Source: Actinomycetaceae bacterium (GTDB lineage: Bacteria; Actinomycetota; Actinomycetes; Actinomycetales; Actinomycetaceae). Taken from it: 48,429 nucleotides of DNA. Made by a program: the position numbers and the translations under genes. Positions 27,913-35,999 of the stretch are shown here, in pieces; the stretch's first letter is position 1; every line of letters starts with the position of its first letter. Under the pieces are notes generated by a model, which worked only from the letters and a program-made list of their open reading frames with translations, made no database searches and was not told the origin of the DNA. The stretch spans positions 3,716 to 52,144 of the forward strand of contig SUUB01000003.1 of NCBI GenBank assembly GCA_015062745.1. The letters are read 5' to 3'.

Positions 27913-30576
27913 GTGAATACGCTGCTGCTCGTCGATGGCCACTCCATCGCCTTCCGCGCTTTCTACGCCTTGCGCGCCGAAAGCTTCCGCACCGCAAACG
28001 GCCGCTATACCAATGCGGTTTACGGCTTCACCTCAACCCTGCTGAAGATCCTCGCGGATCATAAACCCACCCACGTAGCGGTGGCTTTCGATTTGCCGGG
28101 AGGAACGTTCCGTACACGTCGCTATCCGGAGTACAAGGGTGGTCGCGCGAAGACGCCAGAGGAGTTCGTCGGCCAGATAGAACTCATTCAGGAGACGCTT
28201 GACGTTCTGGGGATCCGCTGGCTTACGGTGAATGACTTCGAGGCCGATGACATTATCGCCACGCTGGCCACCAAGGGCCGCGCCGCTGATATGCGCGTGT
28301 ATATCGCCTCGGGCGACAAAGACTCCTTCCAACTCGTCGGAGAGCAGTGCAGCGTGCTGTACCCGATGCCGCGCTCGGAAATGCAGGAACTCGACCCGGA
28401 GGGAATTGTGCGGAAAACCGGGGTGAGTCCGGAGCAATACTCGGACCTCGCCGCACTGGTAGGGGAGAGCGCCGACAACCTTCCCGGTGTCCCGGGGGTG
28501 GGGCCGAAGACGGCGGCCAAGTGGATCAAGGAGTACGGCAATCTTGCCGGTATTCTGGCGCATGCCGATGAGATCAAGGGAAAGGCCGGAGAATCGCTGC
28601 GCGCCCATATCGGCCAGGTCCAGACCAATCGGGAATTGAACCACCTGGTAACGGATCTGCCGATCGGTGAGGATCTCAGTGAATTCGTACCGCAGGGTGT
28701 GGATCGGCAAGCGGTACATGAGCTTTTCGACACGCTCGACTTCACCGGACTGCGCACGCGGGTTCTACAGGAGCTTCCCGCGCGAGATGGAGAAGACTCC
28801 AACACGAGCGACTCGCTCGACTTGACCGTTGACCTCAGCGAGCGTGGTTTTGTCGCTTGGCTGGCGGCACATCGGGAAGACGACTACGGCGTTTACGTTG
28901 AGTCAGCCACCGCGGGTGCGTTGATCGCCGTGGCGGGGCACGATAACGAGGTGTGGTGTGCGGAGAGCGAGGAGTTGAGCGAAGATGATGCGCAGGCGCT
29001 GACGCACTGGTTGCGCGACGGCGATGCCGGCAAGATGTTTCACGATTCCAAGCGCGCACGGCACATTCTTGCGACTGCGCTTAATGCCGAGATCCGTGGC
29101 GTTGTGGCCGATACTCTACTGCAGGCGTATCTGCTCTACCCTGACCAGCGGGAGTACGATCTGGAAGACCTTGTCCTCAGGCATCTCGGCTCGGATTTCG
29201 GCGAGCGGGCCGATAGCGACCTTTTCAGCCAGGAGGGTGCTCGGCGCGATGGAGCGGTACGGGCCGCCGCGGTGCGCCCGCTGTCCGATGCGCTGGGCAA
29301 TATGTTGGCGCAGCGCGGAGAAGACGGTGACCTGATGCGCCTTGAGCTGGGCGTGGCGGAGTTGCTATTCCGGATGGAGCAGACGGGAATCGCCGTCGAC
29401 GAGCCGTATCTGGAGTCGCTGCGTATCGATTTTGATGCCCGCGTCGAAACCGCGGCGCGAGTGGCGTATGAGGCGATCGGCCACGAAGTCAACCTCTCCA
29501 GTCCCAAGCAACTGCAGACGGTGCTGTTCGATGAACTGCGTCTGCCGCCCACGCGCAAGACGAAGTCCGGGTACACGACCAATGCGGACGCCCTGGCAGA
29601 ACTTGCAGCGAAGATCGCATTACGGGAAGACGACCGAGCCGTTGCGGGGCAGACCTTCCTCGCCGCGCTACTTGAGCATCGTGACGCGATTAAGCTGCGG
29701 CAGTCGGTAGAGGGCCTGCAACGCTCCATTGCCGATGATGGACGGGTTCACACCACCTATCAGCAGGCGGTGGCCGCAACGGGTAGGCTCTCGTCCACCG
29801 AGCCCAATCTGCAGAACATTCACGCACGTACCGAGGAGGGCCGGCAGATACGTGAGGCCTTCATCCCGGAGGCGCCCTATACGGATCTGCTCACTGCGGA
29901 CTATTCGCAGATTGAGATGCGACTGATGGCCTCGCTTTCCGGTGACAGCGCGCTAATTGACGCGTTCCGCCAGGGAGCCGACCTTCACACGTATGTGGCT
30001 TCACGTGTTTTCGGTGTTCCCGAATCCGAGATTGTTGCGGAGCAGCGCTCGAAGATCAAGGCCATGAGTTATGGGCTCGCCTACGGCTTGTCGGCCTTCG
30101 GGTTGTCTCGCCAGCTCCACATTGACGTCGCCGAGGCGCAGGGCCTCATGGATGACTACTTCTCGCGCTTCGGCAAGGTACGTGCATACCTGGACTCCCT
30201 TGTGGCGAGGGCGCGCCACGATGGGTACACGGAGACGATCCTCGGCCGTCGGCGCTATCTGCCGGAGCTGAGTTCCACCAACCGGCAGGTGCGCGAGACG
30301 GCGGAGCGGATGGCGCTTAATGCCCCCATCCAGGGATCTGCGGCTGACGTCATTAAACTGGCGATGGTTGCGGTGGCGCGCAATCTCGATCGGGAGCGAC
30401 TGGCGTCGCGTATTCTGCTTCAGGTCCATGACGAACTGGTGCTTGAGATTGCGCCGGGGGAGCGTGAACGCGTTCAGGAGATCGTACGTGAGGCCATGGA
30501 GGGCGCCGTCGAGCTCGATGTCCCGCTTTCTGTGGGTTTCGGCTACGGGGAGAACTGGCGCGCTGCCGCCCACTGA
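27913..30576 (+). CDS. polA: DNA polymerase I
   Basis: VNTLLLVDGHSIAFRAFYAL...; 5'-3' exo and pol A motifs (TGRLSSTEPNLQNIHARTEEGRQIREAFIP, DYSQIEMRLMASLSGD, QVHDELVLEI). Confidence 0.97.
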   Translation: MNTLLLVDGHSIAFRAFYALRAESFRTANGRYTNAVYGFTSTLLKILADHKPTHVAVAFDLPGGTFRTRRYPEYKGGRAKTPEEFVGQIELIQETLDVLGIRWLTVNDFEADDIIATLATKGRAADMRVYIASGDKDSFQLVGEQCSVLYPMPRSEMQELDPEGIVRKTGVSPEQYSDLAALVGESADNLPGVPGVGPKTAAKWIKEYGNLAGILAHADEIKGKAGESLRAHIGQVQTNRELNHLVTDLPIGEDLSEFVPQGVDRQAVHELFDTLDFTGLRTRVLQELPARDGEDSNTSDSLDLTVDLSERGFVAWLAAHREDDYGVYVESATAGALIAVAGHDNEVWCAESEELSEDDAQALTHWLRDGDAGKMFHDSKRARHILATALNAEIRGVVADTLLQAYLLYPDQREYDLEDLVLRHLGSDFGERADSDLFSQEGARRDGAVRAAAVRPLSDALGNMLAQRGEDGDLMRLELGVAELLFRMEQTGIAVDEPYLESLRIDFDARVETAARVAYEAIGHEVNLSSPKQLQTVLFDELRLPPTRKTKSGYTTNADALAELAAKIALREDDRAVAGQTFLAALLEHRDAIKLRQSVEGLQRSIADDGRVHTTYQQAVAATGRLSSTEPNLQNIHARTEEGRQIREAFIPEAPYTDLLTADYSQIEMRLMASLSGDSALIDAFRQGADLHTYVASRVFGVPESEIVAEQRSKIKAMSYGLAYGLSAFGLSRQLHIDVAEAQGLMDDYFSRFGKVRAYLDSLVARARHDGYTETILGRRRYLPELSSTNRQVRETAERMALNAPIQGSAADVIKLAMVAVARNLDRERLASRILLQVHDELVLEIAPGERERVQEIVREAMEGAVELDVPLSVGFGYGENWRAAAH

Positions 30577-30694
30577 GCCGCCCGCCTGCCGCATATGTGG
30601 CGTAAAACCCGCGCAAATCCGCGGTTACTGTTTGCGGCTCCCCCTGGACTCCCGTAGAATTGCATACCGGTGCGGCTCTACGCCGTGCCGCTTC

Positions 30695-30726
30695 ATTGTC
30701 CATATCGATTTCTATTGTCCGTATCG
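30695..30726 (+). repeat. Imperfect direct repeat ATTGTCC(A/G)TATCG in rpsA 5' leader
   Basis: Copies 30695-30707 and 30714-30726, one mismatch, 19-bp period, just upstream of rpsA start. Confidence 0.7.
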
Positions 30727-30740
30727 GAGTCATTAACTTC

Positions 30741-32219
30741 ATGACCGCTAACACCCCCGCAGCTTCGAGTCTCCCGCAGGTCGCAATCAACGACATCGGC
30801 ACCGAGGAAGATCTTCTCGCCGCAGTTGACAAGACCATCAAGTACTTCAATGACGGAGACATCGTCGAGGGTACTGTCGTCAAGGTCGACCATGATGAGG
30901 TCCTCCTTGACATTGGCTACAAGACCGAGGGAGTCATTCCCTCCAAAGAGCTTTCCATCAAGCACGATGTTGATCCTGACGACGTCGTCAATGTGGGCGA
31001 CGAGGTTGAAGCTCTCGTCCTGCAGAAGGAAGACAAAGAAGGGCGCCTGCTGCTCTCCAAGAAGCGCGCCCAGTACGAGCGCGCATGGGCTCAGATTGAA
31101 GGAGTAAAAGAGGCTGAGGGTGTTGTTACCGGCACCGTCATTGAAGTCGTCAAGGGCGGCCTCATCCTGGATATCGGCCTGCGTGGATTCCTTCCGGCCT
31201 CCTTGGTTGAAATGCGCCGCGTGCGCGATCTGCAGCCCTATATCGGCCGCGAGTTGGAAGCCAAGATCATTGAGCTGGATAAGAACCGCAACAATGTTGT
31301 GCTTTCCCGCCGTGCCTGGCTGGAGGAGACACAGTCGCAGGCTCGCGGCGAGTTCCTGACCAACCTGAAGAAGGGTCAGGTTCGCGAGGGCGTTATCTCT
31401 TCCATCGTGAACTTCGGTGCTTTCGTTGACCTCGGCGGCGTTGACGGCCTCGTCCATGTCTCCGAGCTCTCCTGGAAGCATATCGATCACCCGAGTGAGG
31501 TTGTTGAAGTCGGCCAGAAGGTTACCGTCGAGGTACTCGATGTCGATATGGATCGCGAGCGGGTCTCGCTGTCCCTCAAGGCCACGCAAGAGGATCCGTG
31601 GCAGACCTTCGCCCGCACCCACGCCATCGGGCAGATCGTTCCCGGCAAGGTCACCAAGCTTGTGCCCTTCGGAGCCTTCGTCCGTGTTGAAGATGGCATC
31701 GAGGGTCTGGTTCATATCTCTGAGTTGGCCCAGCGCCACGTTGATCTGCCGGAGCAGGTTGTCAAGGTTGGCGACGACGCCTTCGTGAAGGTTATCGATA
31801 TCGACCTGGATCGCCGTCGTATCTCGCTCTCTCTCAAGCAGGCCAACGAGGGAGTCGATCCCAATTCGGAGGATTTCGATCCGTCACTGTACGGCATGGC
31901 CACCGAGTACGACGACGAGGGCAACTACAAGTACCCCGAGGGCTTCGATCCGGTGTCCAACGAGTGGATGCCCGGTTTCGAGGCACAGCAAGAGGCGTGG
32001 GAGAAGGAATACGCTGCAGCCCACGACCGGTGGGAGGCGCACAAGGCGCAAGTCGCCAAGGCATTGGAGGAGGATTCCGCTGCTTCCGCCGCGGGCGCCG
32101 CTACTCAGTCTGCGCCCGACGCAACGCCGTCGTCCTACTCCTCCGGTAGCGAGGCCTCTGGCACGCTGGCTTCTGACGAGGCATTGGCGGCTCTGCGCGA
32201 GAAGCTGACGAACAACTGA
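30741..32219 (+). CDS. rpsA: 30S ribosomal protein S1
   Basis: Start ATG 30741 (MTANTPAASSLPQVAINDIGTEEDLLAAVDKTIKYFNDGDIVEGTVVKVDHDEVLLDIGYKTEGVIPSKELS); repeated S1 domains. Confidence 0.96.
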   Translation: MTANTPAASSLPQVAINDIGTEEDLLAAVDKTIKYFNDGDIVEGTVVKVDHDEVLLDIGYKTEGVIPSKELSIKHDVDPDDVVNVGDEVEALVLQKEDKEGRLLLSKKRAQYERAWAQIEGVKEAEGVVTGTVIEVVKGGLILDIGLRGFLPASLVEMRRVRDLQPYIGRELEAKIIELDKNRNNVVLSRRAWLEETQSQARGEFLTNLKKGQVREGVISSIVNFGAFVDLGGVDGLVHVSELSWKHIDHPSEVVEVGQKVTVEVLDVDMDRERVSLSLKATQEDPWQTFARTHAIGQIVPGKVTKLVPFGAFVRVEDGIEGLVHISELAQRHVDLPEQVVKVGDDAFVKVIDIDLDRRRISLSLKQANEGVDPNSEDFDPSLYGMATEYDDEGNYKYPEGFDPVSNEWMPGFEAQQEAWEKEYAAAHDRWEAHKAQVAKALEEDSAASAAGAATQSAPDATPSSYSSGSEASGTLASDEALAALREKLTNN

Positions 32220-32245
32220 CCATTCGGCGGCATTTGGCCGCGCAT

Positions 32246-32279
32246 GCATGAGGCCCGGGCGTATGCTCGGGCCTCATGC
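32246..32279 (+). terminator. Intrinsic terminator hairpin downstream of rpsA
   Basis: Perfect 12-bp stem GCATGAGGCCCG/CGGGCCTCATGC, 10-nt loop. Confidence 0.75.
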
Positions 32280-32551
32280 GCATGTGTGGGGCTGGCTTGT
32301 GTGGCAGTGAGAGCGTCGGCTTGGCGGTACGGGCCTTACGCATGTGGGTGGGACGCACGCCTGTGCTCAGGCATCAGGCTTGCCTCCAGGGCATCGTGCC
32401 CGTGCGCACACTGCCCGCGTATGCCCACAGATCTGCCGCCTGCTGAACGTGGCGTCCGCGTGGCCTTTCCCTCTCAATTCTCCGGGCTTTCCCCAGTTTT
32501 TCGCGAATAACCCGGAGTTTTGGCGAAAACCCAGAGACTTCGGGGCCGGTG

Positions 32552-32626
32552 CCGAAGAGCCAGGGGTGGAATCAAGAGAGGGTATGTGGAGACCCGCGGG
32601 GATCCGTGGGTACCGAAGAGCCAGGG
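32552..32626 (+). repeat. 14-bp direct repeat CCGAAGAGCCAGGG, 61 bp apart
   Basis: Copies at 32552-32565 and 32613-32626 in the rpsA-M20 intergenic region. Confidence 0.75.
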
Positions 32627-32773
32627 CAATACGTGCGACCGTCCTCATGCCGAAAGGATGTCCGCATTGTGACCGGCTGTGCGGGTCGTCGTCGGATCTT
32701 GTAGGGTCAGCGTTGGCAATTCACGGGGATGCCGGACAGGCCGCTCCGTCTAAACCAGGGGAGGAGAGAAGAC

Positions 32774-32848
32774 ATGACACCCATGTACATGAGCATGTGT
32801 ATGTGTTGCCGTAGAACTCTGCCTCCGCCAGGGTGTGCTGCAGCATAG
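32774..32848 (+). CDS. Met/Cys-rich leader peptide, 24 aa: MTPMYMSMCMCCRRTLPPPGCAAA
   Basis: Preceded by GGGGAGGAGAGAAGAC SD; 8 of first 12 codons are ATG/TGT/TGC; lies directly 5' of an intrinsic terminator and an M20-metNIQ operon; below the ORF-track length cutoff. Confidence 0.75.
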   Translation: MTPMYMSMCMCCRRTLPPPGCAAA

Positions 32849-32867
32849 CCACAGCTTGCCAGACTTC

Positions 32868-32901
32868 AGGAGAGCAGAGCCGATGCCTGCTCTCCTTTTT
32901 T
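32868..32901 (+). terminator. Intrinsic terminator within the leader
   Basis: AGGAGAGCAG-agccgatgc-CTGCTCTCCT followed by T run (32896-32901). Confidence 0.88.
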
Positions 32902-32987
32902 GTGCCCTAAGTGGCCATCAAGGCGGCGCGGACAAGGCGGCGGGCTTCGCCGGTGGCGGCAATCCGAACACGACAAGGAAGAGGAAC

Positions 32988-34166
32988 ATGAGGGAGTTAC
33001 GCAGGCAGCTATTGGGGTACGCCGACCATTTAACGCAGCTGCGCCGGGCCTTTCATAGGCACCCGGAGCGGGGACTGGAAGAGTATTGGACGGCGGAGGC
33101 CATCGAGTCGGAACTCGATTACCTCGGCATCGAGCACCAACGGATAGGCGCAACAGGGGTTCTTGGGACCATCAAGGGGGCGGCCGAAGGACGGGTGGTG
33201 GCGTTGCGCGCCGATATCGATGGCCTGCCGGTCCAGGAGCTCAACGATATCCCCTACCGCTCGGAGAATGACGGCGTTATGCATGCCTGCGGCCACGATG
33301 GCCACATTGCCTCTCTGCTTGGAGCTGCGTGGGCTTTGGCGGCAAGGCGGCAGGAGTTCGCGGGCGAAGTCCGCCTGATTTTCCAGCCTGCGGAGGAGAT
33401 TGGCCGCGGAGCGGAGAATTTCGTCGCTGCGGGCGTGCTCTCGGATGCTGTGCGGGTGTTCGGCTTGCATGCGGCGTCCGATCTGCCAACCGGCACCATT
33501 GGGATCTCGCAAGGTGTGAGCCTGGCGGCGGTAGATCTCTTCGATATCCAGGTGCATGGCAAGGGTGCGCATGTCTCGCGTCCTCATCTGGGCGCCGATG
33601 CACTCTATGCGGCCAGTCAGATTGTCGTGGGCCTGCAGGCCGCGGTCGCGCGCCTGTCCGATCCGCTGGTGCCATACGTCGTCGGCATCGGAACATTGAA
33701 CTCCGGGACCACCTACAACGCGGTGCCGGAAACGGCACATATCAGCGGTACAACGCGGACTCTGTCCGCAGAGCATCGATCTCGCGCACGTGCGGATGTG
33801 ACGCGAATCAGCGAGCTGACCGCTCGGGCGTACGGCGCTCGGGCCGAGGTGAAGTGGACCGATGTGACCCCGGCGGTGATCAATCCTCCCGAGCTCTGCG
33901 CAGAAGTGGCCGAATCTGCCCGTAAGCTCGGTGACCTGCGTATTGTGACCGGAGACAGCGTCTCACTGGGAGGCGACAACTTCGCCGAGTTGCAGCAAGA
34001 GGCGCCGGGTGTGTACGTCTATCTGGGCACGGCCGACCCGGACCGGCCGGAGACACAGCACTCACACCATAACGGCAACTTCGACCTCGATGAGTCCGCG
34101 CTCCCCATAGGCGCCGCCCTGTACGCGCAGTACGCCCTCGACGCACTGGCAGGGGTGGACCGGTGA
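32988..34166 (+). CDS. M20-family amidohydrolase/aminoacylase (N-acyl-amino acid hydrolase-like)
   Basis: ATG 32988 (MRELRRQLLGYADHLTQLRRAFHRHPERGLEEYWTAEAI); HACGHDGHIASLLGAA; FQPAEEIGRGAENFV; upstream part of ORF overlaps the terminator and is noncoding. Confidence 0.9.
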   Translation: MRELRRQLLGYADHLTQLRRAFHRHPERGLEEYWTAEAIESELDYLGIEHQRIGATGVLGTIKGAAEGRVVALRADIDGLPVQELNDIPYRSENDGVMHACGHDGHIASLLGAAWALAARRQEFAGEVRLIFQPAEEIGRGAENFVAAGVLSDAVRVFGLHAASDLPTGTIGISQGVSLAAVDLFDIQVHGKGAHVSRPHLGADALYAASQIVVGLQAAVARLSDPLVPYVVGIGTLNSGTTYNAVPETAHISGTTRTLSAEHRSRARADVTRISELTARAYGARAEVKWTDVTPAVINPPELCAEVAESARKLGDLRIVTGDSVSLGGDNFAELQQEAPGVYVYLGTADPDRPETQHSHHNGNFDLDESALPIGAALYAQYALDALAGVDR

Positions 34167-35188
34167 TACAACTGCTCAATGTTTCAAAGCGCTTCGACGG
34201 CGCCAATGGCCCGGTGGATGCACTGCGCGATGTATCGCTGCATGTGGAAAGGGGCGATATTTACGGCATCATCGGCTTCTCCGGAGCCGGAAAGTCCACC
34301 CTGCTGCGCATGGTGAATATGCTGGAAAGCCCCGATTCGGGATCGGTGAAGGTGGCAGGCCGGGAGCTGACGGCGCTATCGAATCGCCAGTTACGCGATG
34401 TACGGCGCACGATCGGGATGGTATTCCAACAGTTCAACCTTTTGGAAACGCAGTCTGTCTACCGCAATATCGCCCTACCCCTCTTGCTGGACCACACGCC
34501 ACGTGAGCGTATCGAACAACGCGTCGCCGAAGTACTGCGAATCGTCGAGCTTGAGGACAAGAGGGACGCATACGTGTCCGAACTGTCCGGAGGTCAGAAG
34601 CAACGTGTCGGCATTGCCCGCGCTTTGGCGACCAATCCTGATATCCTCCTGTGCGACGAGGCCACCAGCGCTCTCGATCCGAAAACGACGGAGTCGATCC
34701 TCGCTCTTCTCAAACGCATCAACCACGAAATGGGTGTGACGATACTGCTGATCACCCACCAGATGCGTGTCATCCAACAGATATGCACAAAAGTCGGAGT
34801 GATGGAAGACGGCCGAATCGTTGAATCCGGGCGTGTCCTCGATGTATTCGGGAGTCCACAACAGGCGATTACACAGGAGTTCGTGCGCACGGTTATCAAC
34901 GACAGCATTCCGCCGAGCATGCGCGCCCTCCTGGACGGGGATGAACGCAATTTTGTTGTCGATCGGCTACGTTTCGTCGGTGAATCGGTGCGACGCCCGG
35001 TCCTCGCCACGGTCGGACGAGTCGAGGGTCTCGAGTTGAACATTCTCGGCGCCACGGTCGAGGAACTTGAAGACACCCCGATGTGCCTTTATCTGGTGCA
35101 GCTGATCGGAGATCAGCAGGCGATAAGCGCCGCCGAATCGGTGATAGACGCCGAAGGAGTGACACGGGAGAGGGTTGCACTATCGTGA
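34163..35188 (+). CDS. metN: Methionine-type ABC transporter ATP-binding protein
   Basis: Walker A GFSGAGKSTLLR, LSGGQKQRVGIARAL, DEATSALDPKTTESILALLKRIN; C-terminal NIL-like domain; paired with MetI/MetQ-like partners. Confidence 0.88.
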   Translation: MIQLLNVSKRFDGANGPVDALRDVSLHVERGDIYGIIGFSGAGKSTLLRMVNMLESPDSGSVKVAGRELTALSNRQLRDVRRTIGMVFQQFNLLETQSVYRNIALPLLLDHTPRERIEQRVAEVLRIVELEDKRDAYVSELSGGQKQRVGIARALATNPDILLCDEATSALDPKTTESILALLKRINHEMGVTILLITHQMRVIQQICTKVGVMEDGRIVESGRVLDVFGSPQQAITQEFVRTVINDSIPPSMRALLDGDERNFVVDRLRFVGESVRRPVLATVGRVEGLELNILGATVEELEDTPMCLYLVQLIGDQQAISAAESVIDAEGVTRERVALS

Positions 35189-35964
35189 GCAATGAAATCT
35201 TCGGAATCACGACTGAGAAACTACTGCTCGCCGCCTACCAAACCGTGTACATGCTCGGTTGGGGAATACTGATTGGCGGAATCATCGGGGTCTTGCTGGC
35301 ACTGACTCTGGTCTTGACGCGGCGAGGCGGACTTTTGGAGAACCGGGTCGTCTACACGGTTTTGAACGTGGTCGTCAACATTGTGCGGTCGATTCCGTTC
35401 ATTATCCTGCTGGTGGCGATTATTCCCTTCACACGCTTCGTCGCCGGCACATCGGTGGGTTCGCGTGCCGCTCTTGTACCGCTGATCATTTACATCAGTC
35501 CTTTTATCGCCCGTCTGGTCGAATCCAGCCTGTTGGAGGTCTCTCCAGGCGTCATCGAAGCAGCGCAGGCGATGGGAGCCTCTACCTTTCAAATCATCCG
35601 CTACTTCCTCCTCCCGGAGACCTATGGTTCGATCGTTCTCTCCCTCACGACGGGGACTATCGGGCTGCTTGGCGCCACGGCGATGACCGGCTATGCCGGC
35701 GGTGGCGGCGTCGGCGACCTGGCACTGACTTACGGTCGAGAGCGGTTCAACACGCCGCTTATGGTCTTCACGGTCATCATTCTCGTCGTCTTCGTGCAGC
35801 TGCTACAGGCTGCCGGTAATACTCTGTCCCGCCGTCTCCGCGAGCCGCATCGTTCGCGTCGTCGGCGTGGATCACGGTCTGGACAGGGGAACGGTGAGTC
35901 GTTTGACGCGCAAGGAGAAGCCGTCGCACAGCAAGAAGCGGTGCCGGGGGAGCGATTGTCCTAA
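35185..35964 (+). CDS. metI: Methionine-type ABC transporter permease
   Basis: NIVRSIPFIILLVAIIPFTRFVAGTSVGSRAALVPLIIYISPFIARLVESSLLEVSPGVIEAAQAMGAS typical of MetI; GTG start overlaps the metN stop. Confidence 0.88.
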   Translation: MSNEIFGITTEKLLLAAYQTVYMLGWGILIGGIIGVLLALTLVLTRRGGLLENRVVYTVLNVVVNIVRSIPFIILLVAIIPFTRFVAGTSVGSRAALVPLIIYISPFIARLVESSLLEVSPGVIEAAQAMGASTFQIIRYFLLPETYGSIVLSLTTGTIGLLGATAMTGYAGGGGVGDLALTYGRERFNTPLMVFTVIILVVFVQLLQAAGNTLSRRLREPHRSRRRRGSRSGQGNGESFDAQGEAVAQQEAVPGERLS

Positions 35965-35999
35965 CTTCCAACATGACACGAATCCGGAAGGAAATATCA

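Larger units (their letters stand above)
32760..32901 (+). promoter_or_regulatory. Candidate ribosome-mediated transcription attenuator (protector/antiterminator/terminator)
   Basis: Segment 1 32760-32768 GGAGGAGAG; segment 2 32817-32826 CTCTGCCTCC; segment 3 32869-32879 GGAGaGCAGAG; segment 4 32887-32895 CTGCTCTCC then T6. 1:2, 2:3 and 3:4 are each near-perfectly complementary and mutually exclusive. Confidence 0.75.

Noticed and set aside
28800-29300. PolA 3'-5' exonuclease domain degeneration as a novelty
   Set aside because: Loss of the proofreading active site is common in actinobacterial DNA polymerase I.
30693-31739. 348-aa minus-strand ORF
   Set aside because: Antisense shadow of rpsA; composition reflects mirrored S1-repeat codons.
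32835-32987. N-terminal 51 codons of the ORF-track M20 frame
   Set aside because: Would translate through the intrinsic terminator; ATG 32988 with an upstream AAGGAAGAGG matches the conserved protein start.
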